Virus record (IMG/VR): IMGVR_UViG_3300031028_000001
Location: 1 to 53,487 of that record
Origin: a virus
Strand: one strand, 5' to 3'
Length of the DNA stretch: 53,487 nt
The position numbers were made by a program, and so were the translations under genes. This document shows, piece by piece, positions 15,562-23,399 of this stretch; position 1 is the stretch's first letter; the number at the start of each line of letters is the position of its first letter. The notes under the pieces were generated by a model. It made no database searches. It saw only the letters and a list, made by a program, of their open reading frames with translations, and was not told the origin of the DNA.

Positions 15562-15643
15562 TTGGGTGCTTCGTGCGCTTCAATCGCGCGTCAATCTCAA
15601 GGCTGTGTTGCGATTCGATGCCGGGTCACTTCCGCTGGTAGAC
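15562..15643 (+). repeat. Dispersed repeat family C, copy C1
   Basis: TTGGGTGCTTCGTGCGC, CAATCGCGCG, GGCTGTG, GATGCCGGGTC and TTCCGCTGGTAGA follow the family order. It fills almost the whole gap between two secreted-protein genes. Confidence 0.75.
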
Positions 15644-15648
15644 TTGCG

Positions 15649-17679
15649 CTACTGCACTCCAGCCACGTTTGCCAGCACTGCCGCCACGTTCGCGCCAAGG
15701 TCCGCGCCGTCCGCGCCGGCCAAGTGATATTTGCTCGTTGACGCGAGAGCGCATCCCGGAAGATCGGAGCCAGCCAAGCACCCTGGAGAGTCAACCATGC
15801 CGACCATCGCCCAGTTGAGCGGCTGACAAGCGGTCTGCAACGGCTGCACGTTACAGGCGTGCGTGCCGCCCGCCGGGTTAGCCGTCGATATCGGCTGGAA
15901 AACATGATCGGCCAGCGGATAAATCGGCGTGCTCGCCCAGGTGTCTCCCACCTGCATGTTATTCAGATAGGTCCCGGTCGCCGGAAGCAGCGCGAGCGAT
16001 GCGCCCTGAGCGTTGCCGTCCACCGCTACACCGCCGTACCCGATATTGTTCGTCACGGTGAGCCCCTGAATCAGCGCGATATTGGCCTCGCCGTTCCAGT
16101 ACGATTCGTTGATGTTCGCCGCGATGGTTCCGTTTAAATTAACGCAGGTATTGTGGTCGAAGGTGATATTTTGCATCCCACCGTTCGACGGCGTGCCACC
16201 AGAAAGGACAAAGCAGTCCGGCGCGCTCGGCAGACTACCTCCCCAGTTGGTGTTCACGTCCAGAAACAGATTGTTGCGAAAGAGAATGCGCGCCGTGTTG
16301 GCAGTGACCGTCTGATTATTCGAGGCGACGTAAGGGCCGCCGGCCGCGTGCTGAAACAGGTTGTTCGAGTAGGTGATGTCGGTATCGTGCCAGCAGGTGG
16401 AAGTCGGACACCCGCTGTTATTGGAGATGAAGTTTCCCTGCCCCTGTGCAACCGAATAATCTGCGATGTTGGAGTCCCATAGCGCGCGGATACAGTCCTT
16501 GCATTCCATGTTGTCTTTGATGTCGAGCGTGAGGCCGGCAAAGAGCTGGCCGTACCAGCTCGGCTGCTTGTGCAGATAGTTCCGGCTGACGATGATATCC
16601 GAAGGAGGCAGCAGGCCCGTGCCGCAGCCGCCAAACATGATGTTTTCCCCGCTCGCTTCCAGGTGATTGTTGTAAATCAGAAACGGCCCGGTCGAGTCAC
16701 ACGCGATTAGCGCCTGCGCATCCTGGGAGGTGTCGATCATCCCGACTACTTGCGAATTGATCAGCGCGAAGTACGCCGAGTCCGCGTAAAAACCGCGCAC
16801 CGTCATCCCGTTGCCCGAAGCAATCACGCGGTCGAACGTGATGTTAGATGGCTCCTGGTTCATGGCCGTAGCGCTCACGGCAAGCATCACGATGCCCCAA
16901 TTCGGCTGGCTGGGAGTGCCGACGTTGCTTGTGGTGAACGAGAGGCCGGCGAAGTACCAGTTACTCGGAACAGATGTACAGGTGCCACCCGGAGGCAGTT
17001 GGCAAAAGCCGAGCGCCTGGTTCTGATTCGGAGATGAGAGCGTCGCTGTGAGTCCGGCTTGTGATAACTGGATCTCCTGCGTAGTGGCCGCGTTGCCGCC
17101 GGGCAATTGAGCCATCGCAGAAGTGTTGACCAGGATCGGGCTACTGGTCGGACACGCCGTGCCTGGCGTGTTGAAGTTCCCGCTCCAGGTGACTCCGGCA
17201 TCGAGCACCAGGTTCTGACCGCATTGCGCCGCATTCAGCGCCGTTTGCAGATTCGCGCCGGCATGTACTGGGACGACCGTCAGGCCGGTCGGATAGTTGA
17301 CGGTGACGAAATTCTTGGGCAACGCGGGCTGCACTACGCTGGCAGGCAACGCGGGTAACCCGGTGGGCGCGGGCGCGGTGGGAATGACTATCGGGGGAGT
17401 GACCGCCGGAGATGTGCCAGCGGGTCCAGCGGGTCCGATAGGTCCGACTGGTCCGACGGGCCCTTGTGGCCCAATTGTGCCAGCGGGTCCAATGGGTCCC
17501 GTGAGTCCAGTCGGTCCAGGAACAGGGGCAGCGGGAGGCTGGCATGTGATCGTGATGGATTGAGGCGTGGTCACAACAGTCACAACCGTGCCCGCCGCGC
17601 ACGTGGTGGTTTGGGCGCTTACGGCAACAACCGCAAGCGCTCCGATGATTACAGAAAGCAAAATGTTTTTCATAAGCAA
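15649..17679 (-). CDS. Secreted collagen-like, right-handed beta-helix protein
   Basis: This is a 676-residue protein. Residues 1-22 (MLMKNILLSVIIGALAVVAVSA) are a signal peptide; an alternative start is Met3. A short collagen-like tract (GPTGLTGPIGPAGTIGPQ...) covers about residues 55-90. The remainder has the periodic Asn/Gly pattern of parallel beta-helices (ITFDRVIASGN, IIVSRNYLHK, ITYSNNLFQH, ITFDHNTCVN). Polysaccharide lyase-like or adhesin folds fit. It shares architecture with the 11037-15551 protein, probably by duplication and divergence. The genes on both sides are separated from it by repeat copies C1 and A7. Confidence 0.65.
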   Translation of the reverse strand: MLMKNILLSVIIGALAVVAVSAQTTTCAAGTVVTVVTTPQSITITCQPPAAPVPGPTGLTGPIGPAGTIGPQGPVGPVGPIGPAGPAGTSPAVTPPIVIPTAPAPTGLPALPASVVQPALPKNFVTVNYPTGLTVVPVHAGANLQTALNAAQCGQNLVLDAGVTWSGNFNTPGTACPTSSPILVNTSAMAQLPGGNAATTQEIQLSQAGLTATLSSPNQNQALGFCQLPPGGTCTSVPSNWYFAGLSFTTSNVGTPSQPNWGIVMLAVSATAMNQEPSNITFDRVIASGNGMTVRGFYADSAYFALINSQVVGMIDTSQDAQALIACDSTGPFLIYNNHLEASGENIMFGGCGTGLLPPSDIIVSRNYLHKQPSWYGQLFAGLTLDIKDNMECKDCIRALWDSNIADYSVAQGQGNFISNNSGCPTSTCWHDTDITYSNNLFQHAAGGPYVASNNQTVTANTARILFRNNLFLDVNTNWGGSLPSAPDCFVLSGGTPSNGGMQNITFDHNTCVNLNGTIAANINESYWNGEANIALIQGLTVTNNIGYGGVAVDGNAQGASLALLPATGTYLNNMQVGDTWASTPIYPLADHVFQPISTANPAGGTHACNVQPLQTACQPLNWAMVGMVDSPGCLAGSDLPGCALASTSKYHLAGADGADLGANVAAVLANVAGVQ

Positions 17680-17712
17680 CCCATCTCTACGAAAAAAGCT
17701 GAATGACCGGAC

Positions 17713-17770
17713 GCTCTGGCTCAGTCATGCCGTGCCCGCGAGAGGCACACAGCCACGAAGCTCAGAAACC
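17713..17770 (+). repeat. Dispersed repeat family A, copy A7
   Basis: CTCTGGCTCAGTCATGCCG, TGCCCGCGAGAGGC and CACGAAGCTCAGAAA match the family. It is intergenic, and together with A6 in the same orientation it brackets the three secreted-protein genes. Confidence 0.8.
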
Positions 17771-17779
17771 AAAATCCCT

Positions 17780-18946
17780 CTACCACGACGTGCTGAATCC
17801 CCCTGGTCCCACCCTTGCCCAGGAGTTCGCCGCATAGCACCAGTAGTAATTCCCAGCGCTGTCAAAGCTGATCTGCCCAGCCACGCCCGTGCTGGTCGAA
17901 TGCGCCGGAGCCGTGGTCGACCAGGTTAGAAGCTGGTTGCCGTTCCCCGTGCGATCGCTAGCCTTGATCTGGTCGTAAGCGATATTGCCGCGCTGTGTGG
18001 GAGCGGGCGGCGCGGAGGGCGCATAGAGAAACAATTCGCCAACGTCCGTGTAAGTCGGGTCGCCATTATTCGCGCTGATATTGAGGCGAAAATAGCGATA
18101 GGCCGTTGTGCCGACGCACGTGTACGTCCTGGTCTGATAGATGCCCCATGCCGTCTGGGCGGTCTCGGTATCGAGCACGGTCCAGGTCGAGCCGTCGTTC
18201 GAGCCCTCCCAGGTCCAGGCGCTGGGCATCCTGAGCAGCTCGTTGGTCGCCTGAATGGCGTAGGAGCCGACCAGCACGGCGCTGCCCATGTCGATCTGCA
18301 GCCAATCCACTCCGCCGCCGGTTCCAATCCACCAGCCTCCCGGGAGTCCGCCGCTATAGAACCCATTGTCGAAAGCGTAATAAGGCTGAGACGTGGAGCC
18401 GTAATAGCTGGAGGCCGATGCGACGAATGGCGACTGAGTGTTGTCCCCGGTCATGCCGTGCGGGCCAATTCCGGCCGGGATGATCGGAAGCGTCTCGTAC
18501 AGGAACAACTGCGCGATATTGACATAAGTCCCGTCTCCGCCTGCCGTGATATTGACCCGAAAATAGGCGTAAGAAACGGTGATGGCCGCTGGCGTGAAGG
18601 TTCTGGTTTCCGCGTTGGCCCATGCCGCCGCGCCAGTTTGCGTGTCGAGCGTTGTCCAAGTAGAACCATCATTGCTACCTTCCATCGTCCAGGTAGTAGG
18701 GCCTCGGACGCCATCGCCTACCGCAATGGCATAGGAATTGAGAAGAGCTGGTCCGCCCAAGAAGATCTGGAGCCAGTCAACGCCGTGGTTAGTGCCAGTC
18801 CATCCAGCCTCCGATCCCAGCGTCGCTCCATCGAAAGCGTTCCACGCGCCGAAGCCTGAAGTATTGAACTCGGTCGATGCCGAAGCGACAAGCGGGGACG
18901 GAGCATTGTCCGCCGTCATGTTGTTCGGGCTGATTAAAGTAGGCAT
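17780..18946 (-). CDS. Tail fibre protein with two discoidin-like domains
   Basis: This is a 388-residue protein without a signal peptide. Two similar copies of about 140 residues contain MTADNAPSPLVASASTEF...AFDG, then W.G...GVDWLQI.LG...L..YAI, W.WEGSNDGSTWT.LDT.T and YRYFRLNI, the F5/8 type C (discoidin) carbohydrate-binding pattern. The short C-terminal domain (YYWCYAANSWARVG) is typical of fibre ends. It probably recognises host surface glycans. One base separates it from the 18948-19202 gene. Confidence 0.7.
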   Translation of the reverse strand: MPTLISPNNMTADNAPSPLVASASTEFNTSGFGAWNAFDGATLGSEAGWTGTNHGVDWLQIFLGGPALLNSYAIAVGDGVRGPTTWTMEGSNDGSTWTTLDTQTGAAAWANAETRTFTPAAITVSYAYFRVNITAGGDGTYVNIAQLFLYETLPIIPAGIGPHGMTGDNTQSPFVASASSYYGSTSQPYYAFDNGFYSGGLPGGWWIGTGGGVDWLQIDMGSAVLVGSYAIQATNELLRMPSAWTWEGSNDGSTWTVLDTETAQTAWGIYQTRTYTCVGTTAYRYFRLNISANNGDPTYTDVGELFLYAPSAPPAPTQRGNIAYDQIKASDRTGNGNQLLTWSTTAPAHSTSTGVAGQISFDSAGNYYWCYAANSWARVGPGGFSTSW

Positions 18947-18947
18947 G

Positions 18948-19202
18948 TCAGTTGTAAAACGCCATCATCCAGTCACTTACAACTGGTGGAACCGTGAACG
19001 TGACGGTCACTCCGCTCAGGGTGTAATCCACTCCCGGATTCTGCACCACTCCGTTCAGCACCAGCATCAGCAGGTTTGCTGTCGAGCTTAAAGTGAAGAC
19101 CGTATTTATCCCATTGAGCGTTCCAGCAGGAGCGGCGCTAGGAGGAATCACGGCTGGCGCGGCGTTGTTCTGCGCGGTGATGAACCAGTTCGGAAGGGCC
19201 AT
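18948..19202 (-). CDS. Small tail-fibre-associated beta protein
   Basis: This is an 84-residue protein with the pattern GTLNGINTVFTLS.....LMLVLNGVVQNPGVDYTLSGVTVTF, a short beta-sandwich unit that occurs singly or repeated in many phage tail fibres. It lies between the tail-tip genes and the discoidin fibre gene, so a fibre adaptor role is likely. Confidence 0.65.
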   Translation of the reverse strand: MALPNWFITAQNNAAPAVIPPSAAPAGTLNGINTVFTLSSTANLLMLVLNGVVQNPGVDYTLSGVTVTFTVPPVVSDWMMAFYN

Positions 19203-19214
19203 TAGTCTGTTTGC

Positions 19215-22200
19215 CTAGCTGTTGATACGGGCGATCCTGAAGAAAGAATATTGCAGGGGAAGCAGGTAGGAATTCGAGCCTTCGATCATTTCCCCGGTAG
19301 CCGCCAGCACCGTCACTGCATTCGTGTCCACCGAAATCTTCTTGATCATCAGACTCGGCGAGATCATCGCGGCGGCCGCCAAAAGCTGAATGGTCACCGG
19401 ACCAGTAGTCGTATCCACCAGGATGCTCTGATCGCTGGGACTCACCGTATAATTCGCCGTCACCGAGAGCACCTGCTCCGGCTGCCCGAAGACATAGATC
19501 TCGCGGAACGGCATCATCGCCACCGCGCCCGGATTCTCTCCGCCGTCCTCCGACTGCAGTGCCACCAGGATGGTCGACAGGGAAAGGTTTGTAATCGGGA
19601 ACGAGAGGGCCAGAGAAGTGGCGGGGCTCGCATTATTGATGCCGCGCACGGGCGAAGCGAGCGGCTGCCAGTTGGGCTTGACCACGATATACACCGTCGT
19701 CGCGTCCGGAGTCACCGCCCAGGCCTGCCCGAATGTGTGACTGGTGGGGGTCGCCGCCGAGATCGGATTGGTCAAGCCGAGCCCGGTCCCAGCGACGATC
19801 AATCCCCAGTTGCCGACTTCCTGCGCCGGGTTCATGCCGCCCGTGCCGAACGGATTGATCCATTGCGCATCGGTGGCCGTCTGCCCGCCGTCTGTCCAGA
19901 CAGGCTTCGAACGGATCGCGATCACATCGTCCGGGGCCAGGCCATCGAGCATGGGGTCCGGAGTGACGCTGAGGACTCCGGAAGTGGTGTTCCCGGTGAT
20001 CGCGTAGCTCAGGACCGGCAGCGCCGATCCGTCCGCCTTGGCGAGCACGGTGCACGCATAGCCCGCCAGAATATCCGCGGTCCAGGGTGTGCCCGGCGTG
20101 CTGATATTGATCTCTCCGGTCGACACCGCATGCACCTGCACTCCCGCGATCCCCGAATGCAGAATGAACTGGGCCTGCGAAATGATGGCGTCGAGTTCCT
20201 GATCCGGAGCGCCCCAGGACAGCACGTTGTAGCGCGTTAGGGTTACGGTGGGCGCTATCCCCACGGCGTCCGCATCGTTGGTTCCGTCTCCCTGCCAGGA
20301 GAGCCTGGACGGATACATACCCGCGAAGATTGCATAGCCCGCGGTGGCCGGCTTGTCCCACCACAACACCGGAATGCTGATGCTGTTGGTTGTCCCGGAC
20401 GGGATATAAAACGTGCCCACCAGCGACGGAAAAGAATAATTGCCGGCCGAGTCTTTGGAGCAGATGGCCACGTAATAAAGGCCCGGGCCTATCGATCCAC
20501 CGGTGGGCGAGAGGAAGCCCTGCAGCGCCGGTTGTGGAGGCTGCGCCAAGCCTGGATTGTTGACGCCCACGGCGGTCGTGATATTGACCGTGCCGTTCCA
20601 TTTGCCATCCGGACCGAGGGTCCATTCCGGCGCGAGCGCGAAGGTCCCGTCGCTCGGAGCGTAGTATGGATCGCCCGCGCGCGGGAATACGGTATTCGGG
20701 CAGAGGGGATTCGAGGGCCGGATCAGTTGATTGCGCTGCGGATTCGAATAGGGCGGATCAGGCGACTGGTTGGCGTTGTCCACGTACCAGTTGTCGTTGT
20801 GCCAGGCCGCGGTGAGCGTCACCGTGCCATCGTGCGCCGGACCCGCTACAGACATCACGCGGAAGAGCTGGTTCACCAGGTTGAGCTTCACCCAGGACAC
20901 CCAGATGAGATTTCCCATGCCGATCTTCAGCGCCCGGATGGAAGTCTTGATCTGCAGCCACATGGTGCCGCGCGAGTCTCCGGAGGGGTTGCCGTAGAGT
21001 GTTTCTTTGTTGGTAATCAGCGCGAGACGGTTGGCCTGGTCGTTCGTGGGGCAGCCGTCAAAAACGATCGACTTGTTGATCTGCTGGCCGATGCGCGCGC
21101 TGTCAACGGAATCGACAATCGAAACGGAGGTCGCGGCGTAGACGTTTTCCGAATCCTGAAAGGTGAACTGCAGGCAGTTGGCGGTGTCGGTGATCGGGCG
21201 CTCGATGCCCTTGATCGAGAAGGCCGTGTCTTCGTCGAAGGAATACGCCACATATCCGACGGCCGGAGTTCCATCGCGCAGGACGCTGGCCACCGGGAGC
21301 GTGTAGTTGCTGCCATCGGGAAGGCCTGGCTGCTCGACGGCCAGCGGCCCTTTGACCTGGACCGAGATTAAGCCTGCCGAGTTGGGCTGCAGCAGCGCCA
21401 ACATGGTGCGTCGCACGCCCTGCAGGATGTCTCCGGACGGCCGGCGGAAGGGCACGATCAGATTGCACATGTAACGCTGGTGCTTGGCGCTCGAATCGAG
21501 CGTGGCGACGGCCGTAGCTCCGCTGCCGTGCCCGCCAACCGCAACCAGCGTTACTGTCGGCACGCTGGTATATCCCGATCCCGGATTGGTGACCTGGATC
21601 TGGTAGACGTGCCCGCCGCCGCCCTGGTGGTCGATCGGAGTGACCAGAGCGATGGCCGTGGCTCCCGACCCTCCGCCTCCCGAGATGACTACCGTCGGCG
21701 GAACGTCCTCGCCCGGACCCGCCGACGAATCGTAACCGCCGCCCTTGTTCGTGACGGCGATCGAGGAGACTGATTCGGTGAGGCCATAGCCGCTGTACTG
21801 CGACGTGTAGGTGATGGTCTCCGCGCAATCGAGCGCTGCCTGGATGAATGCAGGGATGTCCAGATCGGTGTAATCCCATCCGGAGAGAGTCAGGATGTAC
21901 ATCAGCAGCCACGCCGGATTGCAAGTGAACGAGCCGGAGAGGTTGGCCACCGACATTTGCGACGGCCACTGCTCGGTGTAAGTGACCGGATCTGTATAGA
22001 CGCGTAGCGCGGGCCCGGCGTAAAGCACTGTCACGGTGGGCAGGGATCCGCCCGAGGCGATGCTGTTGGGGACCACTACCTCGATCACCACATCGCTGCC
22101 GTAGGGCGTGATCAGGCCGCTCATTCCCGCGCGGGCGACGGTGGCATTGGGCGGCGTCGCCGATCGCGTGCCGCGGCCGATCCAGTTCCACCAGGCGACG

Positions 22201-23396
22201 GCCGGGTTCTGACCGGTCGAGAGGGTGCCGGTCCCGGTGATCTCGTGCGTCACCGGATCGATGATGTCGTAGCTTCCTGGAAGAATCGCTTCGCCATTGC
22301 AAATCACTTGCATGGCCTTGGTAGCCGCGAGCCCGGTATCGATCTGGTCGATGCACAGCGACACATCCATGCGGGTGTAGTTGCCGTCCTGCCGCATGTT
22401 GAGGATGGGGCAGTTCACCCAGCCGGCGCCGAAGACAATGGGGAAAGGATCGCCGTACTTGAGCGTGGCGCCGATGTTGTAGAGCTGGACCTTGGCGCCG
22501 GAGACAAAGTTTTCGCCCAAGCCGCCGTAGGAATTAGTGACCTGGAAATCGACGCCGGAGAAGTACGGAAGGTGGTTATTGGCGATGCAGCCCAGCCGCG
22601 TGTAGCCGCATGGCCCGGTATAATCGGCCGCGGTGAGCCCGCACCACCAGAACTGGTTATGGTCGATCAGCGCCTGGGCGAACTGCGCCTGTGTCTGCGG
22701 CTGGATCTTCCAGCAATACTGCTGGATCAGCGCGGACGGGAGCTGCTTCTGTTGCAGCAGCGCCTTGTACGTGGTGCGCACGGACAGGTGGGAGTCATCC
22801 ACCAGCGCCGCGGAGTCGCAGATGCCGACATAACGCACCGCGTAGTCAGTCGAGAATTGCTGGCCCAGGACGTCGTAGAAAACCAGTGTGACAGTGACGA
22901 TGCAGCCGCGAAAGCCGCGTCCGGGATACTGCTCGTAATAAGCCAGCAGGTACGAATCGGAATCGGCCAGGCTCAGGCTCAGCCGCGGCGGAATGTCCAC
23001 GCCGGAAGCGTCCAGCATGGCCACGGTGTCGATGTCATCGTTCTCGATGCGGCCCAGATAGGCGGTCGATCCGTATGTGGGATTGCCGGGCCAGGTGACA
23101 TCCAGCCGCGCGAGGTGCAGGAGGGCGCTTACCGGAGGCCCCTGGTTAGTCCATATGACCGTTCCATCCGTGGTGGTCGCTCCCACGGTGGCATTCCAAG
23201 TCGGCGCGGTCGCTCCGGAACTGCCGCCCGTAGTCACGATTTGAACATTGAGACCGTCGAAAACCTGGAGATTGATCGGGTAGGCTGTGCTGGCGGCCCA
23301 CGCGGGTGGGTCATTGGGAGGGAAAACGAAATCGTAGAACAGGACGGGAAGGTAGGACGCGACCAGTTCTTTGGCTTGATCGATGGTGAAGGACAT
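19215..23396 (-). CDS. Tail tip/hub protein, gpL-like N-terminus fused to receptor-binding parts
   Basis: This is a 1393-residue protein. Around residues 240-280 a Cys-containing segment (WWCGLTAADYTGPCGYTRLGC) resembles the cysteine cluster of lambda-type minor tail protein L. A long beta-rich region follows with two Gly-rich turn motifs of the GGGYDSS..., GSGYTSVPTVTL type (residues about 550-640). The central part (YSFDEDTAFSIKG...NQLFRVMSV) looks like a hub domain, and the C-terminus is fibre-like. Position after the tape measure fits a central tail-tip protein. Exact lambda equivalents (L, J) are inference. Confidence 0.6.
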   Translation of the reverse strand: MSFTIDQAKELVASYLPVLFYDFVFPPNDPPAWAASTAYPINLQVFDGLNVQIVTTGGSSGATAPTWNATVGATTTDGTVIWTNQGPPVSALLHLARLDVTWPGNPTYGSTAYLGRIENDDIDTVAMLDASGVDIPPRLSLSLADSDSYLLAYYEQYPGRGFRGCIVTVTLVFYDVLGQQFSTDYAVRYVGICDSAALVDDSHLSVRTTYKALLQQKQLPSALIQQYCWKIQPQTQAQFAQALIDHNQFWWCGLTAADYTGPCGYTRLGCIANNHLPYFSGVDFQVTNSYGGLGENFVSGAKVQLYNIGATLKYGDPFPIVFGAGWVNCPILNMRQDGNYTRMDVSLCIDQIDTGLAATKAMQVICNGEAILPGSYDIIDPVTHEITGTGTLSTGQNPAVAWWNWIGRGTRSATPPNATVARAGMSGLITPYGSDVVIEVVVPNSIASGGSLPTVTVLYAGPALRVYTDPVTYTEQWPSQMSVANLSGSFTCNPAWLLMYILTLSGWDYTDLDIPAFIQAALDCAETITYTSQYSGYGLTESVSSIAVTNKGGGYDSSAGPGEDVPPTVVISGGGGSGATAIALVTPIDHQGGGGHVYQIQVTNPGSGYTSVPTVTLVAVGGHGSGATAVATLDSSAKHQRYMCNLIVPFRRPSGDILQGVRRTMLALLQPNSAGLISVQVKGPLAVEQPGLPDGSNYTLPVASVLRDGTPAVGYVAYSFDEDTAFSIKGIERPITDTANCLQFTFQDSENVYAATSVSIVDSVDSARIGQQINKSIVFDGCPTNDQANRLALITNKETLYGNPSGDSRGTMWLQIKTSIRALKIGMGNLIWVSWVKLNLVNQLFRVMSVAGPAHDGTVTLTAAWHNDNWYVDNANQSPDPPYSNPQRNQLIRPSNPLCPNTVFPRAGDPYYAPSDGTFALAPEWTLGPDGKWNGTVNITTAVGVNNPGLAQPPQPALQGFLSPTGGSIGPGLYYVAICSKDSAGNYSFPSLVGTFYIPSGTTNSISIPVLWWDKPATAGYAIFAGMYPSRLSWQGDGTNDADAVGIAPTVTLTRYNVLSWGAPDQELDAIISQAQFILHSGIAGVQVHAVSTGEINISTPGTPWTADILAGYACTVLAKADGSALPVLSYAITGNTTSGVLSVTPDPMLDGLAPDDVIAIRSKPVWTDGGQTATDAQWINPFGTGGMNPAQEVGNWGLIVAGTGLGLTNPISAATPTSHTFGQAWAVTPDATTVYIVVKPNWQPLASPVRGINNASPATSLALSFPITNLSLSTILVALQSEDGGENPGAVAMMPFREIYVFGQPEQVLSVTANYTVSPSDQSILVDTTTGPVTIQLLAAAAMISPSLMIKKISVDTNAVTVLAATGEMIEGSNSYLLPLQYSFFRIARINS

Positions 23397-23399
23397 CTC

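Noticed and set aside
18440-18475. TCATGCCGTGC inside the discoidin gene, like the family A core
   Set aside because: It is explained by the conserved HGMTGDN coding motif of the discoidin domain; no other element parts are present.
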